Of a DNA stretch of 11,604 bases, positions 1 to 7,276 are shown one piece after another. The stretch spans positions 1 through 11,604 of the forward strand of contig JALSPT010000132.1 in the NCBI GenBank assembly GCA_026985785.1, given 5' to 3'. Numbering within the stretch: the first letter of the stretch is position 1; every line of letters begins with the position of its first letter. The translations under genes were made by a program, and so were the position numbers. Source of the stretch: Anaerolineales bacterium. Lineage in GTDB: Bacteria > Chloroflexota > Anaerolineae > Anaerolineales > DRMV01. A model generated the notes under the pieces. It did not search any database, had not been told where the DNA came from, and was given only the letters and a program-made list of their open reading frames with translations.

Positions 1-1415
1 GGCCGGTCGAACATACTCAAGATCACCGTATGGACGTCTTCTCCCAAATGATCGTGGAGCACCCGCATGATGTCTTGATAGGTTTCGGCTTGATTGAAAG
101 CAGCAACCGCCGTATAGAGGTGCTCGGTAACTTCGAGGGCTTCTTGCGTTTCTTGGAACAGTTGCGCGTTGGCCGCCGCAGCCCCCAGCTGAGCCACCAC
201 CGTCCGCAAAAGGCGCTTTTCACGCTCGGTAATGGCCCCCGCCGTATGCCGCAAGAGGCAAAGCGTACCCAGGTGACGGCCACGGTAAACCACCGGGGCG
301 CCCACATACGAGCGAAAACCGGCTTCAACCCAGGCGCCCACGCTCACGTGCTCCGGCGCCTGAGTGAGGTCTGGAATCTCAAAAATATCGCCTCGGCGGT
401 AGGTTTGCCCACACGGGCTGGTGGCAACGGGAATACCTTCTGCTTCGAACTTTTCCCGAAGCGCAGGTGGCAAATTCCAGTGTGCCACCAGACGCAAGGC
501 TTCAGGCGAAGAGGGGCTGAACTGAGAAACCAACCCAGCATCCACCGCCAACAAATGCTGCAATTGTGCCAATGCTTCGCCGTAGATGGTGCCAATATCC
601 AGCGATTTGCTGACAGCAGTCGTCAGTTGATGCAATGCCTCCAGTTCTTCAGCGCGCCGCTGAGCAGCCTGGAAAAGTTGGGCGTTTTCCAGGGCCAGAG
701 CCAGTTGCTCGGCCACCTGCTCCACCAGGCGTTGTTCGTCTTCCGACCATGTTCGTTCCGGGGAAGGGTCAATGGCTTCCAGAAGCGCGGCTTTCGCCCC
801 TGTTTCCAACGGCACGGCAAGGACGGCGCCTTCATCGCTGCTGGCGGCCACCGGTGCTTTGCGCGCCAGCGCTTCCTCTCCCGCAGGTGTGAGCGGCCGC
901 GCTGCTGGGCGCAACGCGCCCCCCTCGCTACGCACGCCTAATGGCATGTCTGCCCCCGCCTCAACCCATGGCCGGCGCGCCAGCGCACCTTCATGCCGGG
1001 GATACCCGTCTCGCCCATCTCTTTGCTGCAAACGCACAAAACCATAAAGCCCTTCCTCGCCCTGTTTGACAATGTACAACAACCCGGGTCGCTCTCTCTC
1101 TTCTGCATCGACCCATTGCACCGCGATCTCTACCGGAAATTCCCCCTTTTGCAACGCCACACGCACAGAAGCCTGAGAATCAGGCGTCAGCGCGAACCTA
1201 TCCAGTCGCTGCCCTACGACTTCTTCCACTGGATAGCCCAAAAATCTCGTGACGCCTTCTTCGCAAAGCACGTACCGTCCTCCGGGCTCACACTGCCAGC
1301 GCCACCCGGCGACAGGCTCAGGAGAGACGGTCAAGGCCTCAGCCTCAGGAACGTCTTCCTGCAAAATTTCGAAGAGTTCCTCAAGCCGTTTGTGCAATGC
1401 TTTCTTTCTGGACAT
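1..1415 (-). CDS. PAS/GAF multidomain sensor protein, C-terminus cut by the window edge; possible histidine kinase
   Basis: The reading frame is open from an ATG at 1415 to the window edge, about 471 residues. The ATG follows AGGAG by 10 nt and lies inside the end of the ParA gene, so the two genes overlap by 35 nt and are probably translationally coupled. No membrane segment or signal peptide is visible, so it is probably cytosolic. Residues about 36-130 resemble a PAS domain (FLGYPVEEVVGQRL). Residues about 186-250 look like the C-terminal half of a GAF domain ending in ALENAQLF. Residues about 255-420 form a full GAF domain with an SPCG motif at 333-336 and a VGAPV strand. Another GAF begins near 425 and runs off the edge. 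In related multi-GAF proteins of Chloroflexota such chains often end in HisKA/HATPase domains. That would supply the kinase missing from the visible operon, but the output domain cannot be seen here. Confidence 0.88.
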   Translation of the reverse strand, partial: MSRKKALHKRLEELFEILQEDVPEAEALTVSPEPVAGWRWQCEPGGRYVLCEEGVTRFLGYPVEEVVGQRLDRFALTPDSQASVRVALQKGEFPVEIAVQWVDAEERERPGLLYIVKQGEEGLYGFVRLQQRDGRDGYPRHEGALARRPWVEAGADMPLGVRSEGGALRPAARPLTPAGEEALARKAPVAASSDEGAVLAVPLETGAKAALLEAIDPSPERTWSEDEQRLVEQVAEQLALALENAQLFQAAQRRAEELEALHQLTTAVSKSLDIGTIYGEALAQLQHLLAVDAGLVSQFSPSSPEALRLVAHWNLPPALREKFEAEGIPVATSPCGQTYRRGDIFEIPDLTQAPEHVSVGAWVEAGFRSYVGAPVVYRGRHLGTLCLLRHTAGAITEREKRLLRTVVAQLGAAAANAQLFQETQEALEVTEHLYTAVAAFNQAETYQDIMRVLHDHLGEDVHTVILSMFDR

Positions 1416-2166
1416 AAGCCATCAACTCCTGTGCGAGTTGGCGATACTGCATCGCGCTGCGAGTTTTGGAGGCAAAGTGCGTCACCGGCAGGCCAGCGAT
1501 CGCGGCCTCCCGTAATTTGGTGTCCGTCTCGATCACCGTGCGACATAAACCGGTACCAAAAGTTGCCTCCAAGCGGGCGCGAATGATGCGATGGGCACGA
1601 TTGCGCCGGCGAAACATGGTCAACAGAATGCGATAAACCAGCGTCGCGTTATAGCGTTCGCGCACCCTCTGCAACATCTGAAGCATGGGTTTGAGCGCAT
1701 AAGCCGAAAAATATTCCGCTTGGGTGGGCAACAAGGCCAGGTGAGCAGTCACCAATGCCAGTGTAGTCAAAACGCTCAGCGAAGGGGGACAATCCAAAAC
1801 CACGATATCATAATCTGGCAGCACCCCTTCCAGCGCCTGCTTGAGCACAAATTGGTAATGGGGGCGACTGGGAAGGTAACGCTCCACCAGATGCACGTTC
1901 TTGTTGGCAGGCAACAGATCGATCCCACTGACAGAAGCAGCGAGCACCACCTCGCTTGCAGGGGTGGCATTGAGCAACACGTCGGCAAGCGTGTGGTGCA
2001 TCTGCTTGGGGTGAAATCCCAACCCTAAGGTCAAATTACCCTGTGGATCCAGATCGACGACCAAAACCCGTTGCCCCCGCTCAGCCCACGCGCCCGCAAG
2101 GCTAAGCGCCGTCGTCGTTTTGGCAACACCGCCTTTCTGGCTACAAATTCCTACCACGTACGCCAT
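1381..2166 (-). CDS. ParA/MinD-family ATPase (orphan, no ParB in the window)
   Basis: This 261-residue protein is a deviant Walker-type ATPase of the ParA/Soj class, which forms ATP-dependent dimers, binds DNA or other surfaces nonspecifically and positions cargo. The deviant Walker A motif KGGVAKTT is at residues 11-18, with the signature lysine at 11. The A' motif VVDLDPQGN is at 36-44 and Walker B VVLDCPPS at 122-129. A basic patch (MFRRRNRAHR) at about 184-193 could contact nucleic acid. There is no N-terminal HTH extension, so this resembles chromosomal Soj or the small orphan ParAs rather than plasmid P1-type ParA. The start at 2166 is preceded by AAGGAG at 6 nt; an in-frame extension to 2223 would run back into the upstream gene and was not used. 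The gene sits 10 nt after a receptor gene and overlaps the next sensor gene. A role in locating a signalling complex, as ParC does for chemotaxis arrays, is inference. Confidence 0.93.
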   Translation of the reverse strand: MAYVVGICSQKGGVAKTTTALSLAGAWAERGQRVLVVDLDPQGNLTLGLGFHPKQMHHTLADVLLNATPASEVVLAASVSGIDLLPANKNVHLVERYLPSRPHYQFVLKQALEGVLPDYDIVVLDCPPSLSVLTTLALVTAHLALLPTQAEYFSAYALKPMLQMLQRVRERYNATLVYRILLTMFRRRNRAHRIIRARLEATFGTGLCRTVIETDTKLREAAIAGLPVTHFASKTRSAMQYRQLAQELMAYVQKESIAQTA

Positions 2167-2172
2167 AGATAT

Positions 2173-2178
2173 CTCCTT
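2173..2178 (-). promoter_or_regulatory. Shine-Dalgarno site deciding the ParA start
   Basis: AAGGAG on the minus strand lies 6 nt before the ATG at 2166 and overlaps the TAA stop of the upstream receptor gene. It supports the 261-residue ParA over the longer in-frame reading to 2223. Confidence 0.75.
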
Positions 2179-5100
2179 ACTCGTCCGTAAAGCCATCATC
2201 AACAAACACGATCTGCGTCTCATGGGCTCGCAGCGCCCGCCGTAGTTCTTCGACCGCCGTCTGCAAAATTTCTCGCGGGTCGTTGCTGGCCCGGATCTTC
2301 GTGGTAATCTCCGTCACCAGGCGTTCTCGTTCGGCAGTGCGCACAGCCTGCTGGAAGAGACGGGCTACCTCCACCGACGTGGCAATTTGGTGGGCAATTT
2401 GCTCCAACAGACGAAGTTCATCCTCTGTTACCTCGGTTTCCAGGTCGGCAATGTCCAGGCCAAGGGTACCGATGACCTCGTCACGCGCCAGCAAAGGCAC
2501 TACGATCAGCTGCTTGGTAGCGCGCTGCCGAAGCAGGTCGCGAATGTCGGCGACACGCGGGTCCGTTTCGATATTCCGACAAATCACAGGCCGATGCGTA
2601 CGCCGGGCTTCCTCGATCAAGGGATTGCTGAGAGGCAACTTGACACCCACGATGTCCTGCGCAGGCGCATTCGGTGCCGAGGCCGAAGCGACCAGCGTCC
2701 CGGTCTGGCCGTTTTCGTCGAAAAGTACCACACCACAATGGAGCAAATCGAACCCCTCCTGTAAGCGCCGGGTCAGATCGGCCAACAGAGCGCTCAAATC
2801 CACCTGAGAAGCAGCGGCAGCGGTAATCTCGTAGAGCAACTGCAGCCGCCGGGCGTGTTCCCGTACCTGCTCCAACAAACCCACGTTGGCAAACACCGCG
2901 CCAAGGCTACTCGCCAACTCTTGGCTCATCGTCAGGTCTTGCTCTTCATAGGCACCTGGAAGCGCCGACTCAAGCATCAAAACCCCCGAAAGCTCCCCAG
3001 CATATATGATAGGCACCAGCATTGCCGCGCGACTCTCGCTTGACAGGGGGTGCCAAGTGGAATGGGTTCCGCCTGTTACCCGCATCACCTGCCTGTTGGC
3101 TACCACCTGAGCAAAAAGAGGGTCGCCGTCCACCGAGCGGCGCGGGCGGCTTTCCACCAACGTCGGCGCTGCTTTCCCCGCCACCGCCGCCAACACCATC
3201 ACCGTCGAAGGCGCTCGTCTATCCGGCACCCACAAGCTCACCACATCGCGCGGGCGAAAACGGGCGATCCCCTCCACAGCCGCCCGATATGCCTCTTGCA
3301 ATCCGCCAGCAGTCACCACCGCAGCTGTGACTTCACGAATGCGCTGAGAACGCTCCACAAAAGCACGCGTGACAGCAAACAGACGAGCATTGATCACCGC
3401 GATGGCCAACTGGTCGGCCAAAATGCGCAACACCCGAATGTCCTCTTCGCCAAAGGCATAGGCCTGGGCCGACTGGACGTCCAGCACGCCAATCAGTTCA
3501 TCCCCAACCAGAAGAGGAATGCCCACCTCGGCGCGCGTCTCCGGCAACAAGGGATTGAAATGATGGATATCACTTTTGGTGACATCGTTGACGACCACCA
3601 CCTCACGGCGCGCCAGAGTCTGCCCCACCACCGAATGCGACCCCATAGCGAGGCGATGACGTCGCTCCTTCAAGTGGCGCCCTGCTTCGCCTGTGGATTC
3701 TCTCACATAAGCATATTCTCCCCTCTCATCCAGCAAGAAAACCGAAGCATGGTAAAAGCCAAACCGTTCTTTGACCAAATGCACTGCTTTACGCAGCAGT
3801 TCATCCAGGTCGAGCGTCGCGCTGGCGTCGCGGGCAATCTCAGCAGCGATTTGCAACTGCGCCGCGCTGCGCTGTGCCTGGGCGTATAGGCTGGCAGCCT
3901 CCATGGCTATGCCCACCCGCTCAGCCAGGCGCTGCAACAAGCGTTTTTCTGCGGGCTTCCAGGGAGTGCTCTTACGCAAATGCGCCAGCGCCACAACCCG
4001 TCCGCGTGCCCGCACCGGCAAACGCAACAAGTAGCGAGCCTTCTGAGACGATTTACCCTCGGACAGAGCCAATTCCCCCTCAGCGCCGTTTTCGGCTTCC
4101 ACAACTTCTTCCGGCTCCGATGGCACCTCCCCAACGGCAAGCGGCTCCTCCGCCGCGACCGGTTGAATTTGCTCATTGGCGCCGATGCGATATCCCAATA
4201 CACGGCGCGCTCGCAAATATCGTTGCCAGCTCCGCCGAGCCAACGCATCGTAAGCCTGCCGGGCCGACTTCAGGGCATTTTCCGTTTCCTGCAACAAGCG
4301 GGCGTTGGTCAAAGCAATCGAAAGCAAATCGGCCACTGCCTGCAAAGCCGTAATATCCTCTGGAGAAAAAGCCCCCGCCTGATCCATATGCACATCCAGC
4401 ACGCCCAAAATTTCTTCACCGCTGCGCAAAGGGATCGCAAGCTCCGCCCGCGTGGCAGGTAGCGCCTCGAGCGGATACTCGCCTTCGCCAAACTGCGCCG
4501 CGTGAGGCCGCCCGGTGGCCAACGCCCGACTGGCAACACCTTCCCCCAAAATGCTAATGGCGTATCCTGCGGCCAACAAACGCTGGGCAACCTCTGGTTG
4601 GCGGTTATAAGCCCCCCGCAAAAGGGCTTCGTTGCTCCCTTCCTGGGTGAGAAACACCCCGACGTGATAGTAACCGTAACGCTGAGCAATCAAGCGGGAT
4701 GCCTCAGCGAGAAGTTCGTCCACTTCCCGTAAAGCAGAAACGGCCCGCCCGATCTCCGTAGCAGCCTGCAACTGCGCTGTACGGCGTTGCAGGGCTTGTG
4801 TTCGTCGCTCCACCTCTTCTTGTAAGGCCTGGTACGACTGCTGAATTCGGTCGGCCATCAAATTGAAAGTGTGCGCCAGACGACCAATTTCGTCCTGCCG
4901 ATTCAGCGTCACGCGCTGGGTAAAATCTCCCTCCGCGAAAGCATCCACCTGCCGAACAAGCTCGTTCAAGGGTTGAATCACCAAGCGTCGCGTTTCGACC
5001 GCCGCCGCCGCCAAGAGCACCAGAGCCACCACCGTGGCAATCGGCAAAGCCAGCGAGCCATGGCGCATCGCTCGCTGCAGATCTTGGAACTGCGCCCGCC

Positions 5101-5644
5101 GGTATTGCTCGCTTTCCTGGATAGCCTGCTGCATTGCCAGCAAAAGTTTACGATGGGTAATTTTCAAGGTTCGCAAACGAATCTTAGCCGAGGGCCAATT
5201 CCCCACTTTGGCAGCCGCGACCATCGTTTGCCCTAAGGTATATTCATCCTTCAGGTACGATTTCATATGGAGAAGAGATGCACTGAGCGCCGAATTTTGT
5301 GGCAAGTTCTCCCGCAAAGCATCCAAATCGTTCTCATCTTTCCGCAACGCATCCAACCAGCGTGAAAGTTGCGCCTCCAGATATTGTGCATCTTGCGCGT
5401 CGTAAGCGCGGTCCAAGGCGTCCATCAACCGATAGGCATCCAGCATGGCGTGCGCCGTGGTCGCTTCCACCTCCAAAACCTGAGTTTGAGCAACCGACAA
5501 ATGGTGAACACGATACAACCAGACGGAAAGCCCCACGCCGCTCAACACCAACAACACGGCCACAAGCCACGCAAAGCGCAAAAAACGATGCCACAACGAT
5601 TCGAACTCGGTTCGATATTGCTCTGCCAGACGTGCCATCTCCAT
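2177..5644 (-). CDS. Membrane receptor: helical periplasmic sensor, HAMP, chain of GAF domains, no output domain
   Basis: The product is a 1155-residue transmembrane receptor. A membrane segment at about 24-44 is followed by an all-helical extracytoplasmic stretch at 45-196, likely a four-helix-bundle sensor. A second membrane helix spans about 197-217 and a HAMP domain about 218-270 (P..EL...VDAFAEGDF, DEIGRLAHTFN). GAF-like units then follow at about 293-450, 470-590 (a half-GAF with an acidic Glu-rich insert near 495-530), 595-757, 768-925 and 930-1095. The last 50 residues repeat only the first part of a GAF. No HisKA, HATPase, GGDEF, PP2C or methyl-accepting region is present. The stop codon of the upstream gene directly abuts the ATG at 5644. 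A second ATG at 5638 lies 9 nt from AGGAG, a better spacing than the 3 nt for 5644, so the true start may be 5638. GAF ligands cannot be predicted. Confidence 0.92.
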   Translation of the reverse strand: MEMARLAEQYRTEFESLWHRFLRFAWLVAVLLVLSGVGLSVWLYRVHHLSVAQTQVLEVEATTAHAMLDAYRLMDALDRAYDAQDAQYLEAQLSRWLDALRKDENDLDALRENLPQNSALSASLLHMKSYLKDEYTLGQTMVAAAKVGNWPSAKIRLRTLKITHRKLLLAMQQAIQESEQYRRAQFQDLQRAMRHGSLALPIATVVALVLLAAAAVETRRLVIQPLNELVRQVDAFAEGDFTQRVTLNRQDEIGRLAHTFNLMADRIQQSYQALQEEVERRTQALQRRTAQLQAATEIGRAVSALREVDELLAEASRLIAQRYGYYHVGVFLTQEGSNEALLRGAYNRQPEVAQRLLAAGYAISILGEGVASRALATGRPHAAQFGEGEYPLEALPATRAELAIPLRSGEEILGVLDVHMDQAGAFSPEDITALQAVADLLSIALTNARLLQETENALKSARQAYDALARRSWQRYLRARRVLGYRIGANEQIQPVAAEEPLAVGEVPSEPEEVVEAENGAEGELALSEGKSSQKARYLLRLPVRARGRVVALAHLRKSTPWKPAEKRLLQRLAERVGIAMEAASLYAQAQRSAAQLQIAAEIARDASATLDLDELLRKAVHLVKERFGFYHASVFLLDERGEYAYVRESTGEAGRHLKERRHRLAMGSHSVVGQTLARREVVVVNDVTKSDIHHFNPLLPETRAEVGIPLLVGDELIGVLDVQSAQAYAFGEEDIRVLRILADQLAIAVINARLFAVTRAFVERSQRIREVTAAVVTAGGLQEAYRAAVEGIARFRPRDVVSLWVPDRRAPSTVMVLAAVAGKAAPTLVESRPRRSVDGDPLFAQVVANRQVMRVTGGTHSTWHPLSSESRAAMLVPIIYAGELSGVLMLESALPGAYEEQDLTMSQELASSLGAVFANVGLLEQVREHARRLQLLYEITAAAASQVDLSALLADLTRRLQEGFDLLHCGVVLFDENGQTGTLVASASAPNAPAQDIVGVKLPLSNPLIEEARRTHRPVICRNIETDPRVADIRDLLRQRATKQLIVVPLLARDEVIGTLGLDIADLETEVTEDELRLLEQIAHQIATSVEVARLFQQAVRTAERERLVTEITTKIRASNDPREILQTAVEELRRALRAHETQIVFVDDGFTDE

Positions 5645-7264
5645 TTACTCCTCTGTTGCCGCGCCCACCAGATGGATTTCCGCTTCTTCCACGCCAAGCA
5701 CCTGGCGCAACTGACGTAACGCCGTTTGGACAATTTCATCCATTTCCAAAGAACTTCCGATTTGAGCAGTGAGCTCACCCAACAGACGATCCTCTTGAGC
5801 GCTTTGACGGTTTTTATAGGTAAGATAAATATTTTCGAGCGACACGGCCAACTGGCGGGCTGCCTGTTTGGCAAAAGCCGTATCTTCCTCACTCCACGGG
5901 GTAGAACTTTCGAGCACCAATTCGCCCAACGAGACACCGTAAACTTCCACGGGTACTTGCAGGCGGTATGCCGTTGCCCCCCCAGCCCTCGCTTCCTCCC
6001 CTTGCTCCGGTTGTTCCACAGCCACTTCCAGGTCTGAGACCTCCATTTCCTGCCACACTTCTGCCAACACCCGGCGATGGCTTTCCGCCAGGGCCTGCAG
6101 CCCCCGACGGCTCTCTTGATACAACCGGGCATTGTACAACGCCACGGCCAGGTTATCCACAATATTTTGGAGCACCGAAAGGTCGTGTTGGTCAAAAGCC
6201 TGAGCACGCTCCGACTGTACCGTCATGGCTCCCAAAACCTCCCCATGACTGATCAAGGGAAGCGCCAGTTCGGTACGCGTCAAAGGAAGGTGAGGGTTCA
6301 CGAAACGCACCGCTTCTTCGCCCACATCCATCGCAATCCGTGGTTTGCGATTGCTAATTGCCCACCCGATCATCGAAGCACCGCCAATGGCCAATCGATG
6401 GCCTTCCGCCAGCATTTTGCGCCCCGCCTCGCCTGTCCCCGCTTTGAGGACCGCATACTCGCCACGCTCGTCCACCAGGAAAATACCCACGTAATACAAC
6501 TGAAACCGGTCGCGCACCAAGTTAACGACACGCTCAAGCAACTCATCCGGGTCGAGGATCGTATTGATGATGCGTGCGATTTCGCTGGCCGTGGCAATGT
6601 AGTCCAACCGCCGCTGCAATTCCCTATCTCGGGCTTCCAAGCGCCGACGCTCCTCTTCCAACGCCACATTGAGTTGCTGGCTTTCCTCCAAAGCGTTCTC
6701 CAAATTGCTCCGGTAAAACGACACGACGACCAACACAATGGCAGCGATGGCAACCACCGCCACGCCGGTACGCGTCCAGGCCGAAAACAACAGCGAGTTC
6801 ACCAGAAGCTCATTGGGTGGAGGGGGCAACATGTGATGCGATATCGCATATCCCAAGGCAAAATGCAAAGCCAATGCGCCGACAAAGTTGAGGTAGTTAT
6901 GCGGAGGGGGCAACAAGACCGCCCCGATGACCACCACACCCATCAACCACACGCGCCCATCCCCCCCAACGCCCACACCCAGATACGCCGACACGGCTAC
7001 GGCATACAGCACCGCCAACATGCCCCATACGCGCCAGGCGTATGCTTGCTCCCAGCGGCCAGCCAAAATCAACAGGCCAACAAAGACGATTGCCGCCACA
7101 TACCCCGCCGCCCTGCCGTATTGCGCTGCTCGCAAGGCATAGAAAACGTTGACGCCGCCAACCCCAATGGCCCCCAGCCAAGCGACCCAGAGCAAAATAT
7201 CCAAAACCCGGCGGCGGAAGTCCAATGCTTTCGTCAACGGTGTTGTTGTAGGCATTATGGTCAT
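5645..7264 (-). CDS. Six-helix membrane protein with cytoplasmic GAF domains, no output domain
   Basis: The product has 539 residues from the ATG at 7264. This start is chosen because AGGAG lies 7 nt upstream; an in-frame TTG at 7279 overlaps the upstream gene's stop and lacks a ribosome site. About six hydrophobic helices are visible near residues 22-42, 52-70, 78-98, 105-120, 126-143 and 164-183, joined by short loops, so the sensor probably works within the membrane. A coiled coil at about 186-220 leads to a complete GAF domain at about 218-380. Then come a half-GAF at about 432-480 with an acidic linker before it (EQPEQGEEA) and a truncated-GAF tail at about 494-533. No kinase or other enzymatic output follows. 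The GAF domain closely resembles one GAF in each of the two neighbouring receptors. I do not recognise the membrane domain; it could be a MASE-like module. The TAA stop abuts the next gene's ATG. Confidence 0.92.
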   Translation of the reverse strand: MTIMPTTTPLTKALDFRRRVLDILLWVAWLGAIGVGGVNVFYALRAAQYGRAAGYVAAIVFVGLLILAGRWEQAYAWRVWGMLAVLYAVAVSAYLGVGVGGDGRVWLMGVVVIGAVLLPPPHNYLNFVGALALHFALGYAISHHMLPPPPNELLVNSLLFSAWTRTGVAVVAIAAIVLVVVSFYRSNLENALEESQQLNVALEEERRRLEARDRELQRRLDYIATASEIARIINTILDPDELLERVVNLVRDRFQLYYVGIFLVDERGEYAVLKAGTGEAGRKMLAEGHRLAIGGASMIGWAISNRKPRIAMDVGEEAVRFVNPHLPLTRTELALPLISHGEVLGAMTVQSERAQAFDQHDLSVLQNIVDNLAVALYNARLYQESRRGLQALAESHRRVLAEVWQEMEVSDLEVAVEQPEQGEEARAGGATAYRLQVPVEVYGVSLGELVLESSTPWSEEDTAFAKQAARQLAVSLENIYLTYKNRQSAQEDRLLGELTAQIGSSLEMDEIVQTALRQLRQVLGVEEAEIHLVGAATEE

Positions 7265-7271
7265 CCGGTCT

Positions 7272-7276
7272 CTCCT
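7272..7276 (-). promoter_or_regulatory. Shine-Dalgarno site deciding the start of the six-helix GAF receptor
   Basis: AGGAG on the minus strand lies 7 nt upstream of the ATG at 7264 and touches the TGA stop of the upstream receptor gene. It rules out the longer reading from the TTG at 7279, which would place the site inside the coding sequence. Confidence 0.75.

Noticed and set aside
5542..6207. Minus-strand frame of 221 codons within the six-helix receptor gene
   Set aside because: It is a shifted-frame shadow. The Trp- and Arg-rich translation has no domain, while the other frame encodes a continuous GAF region.
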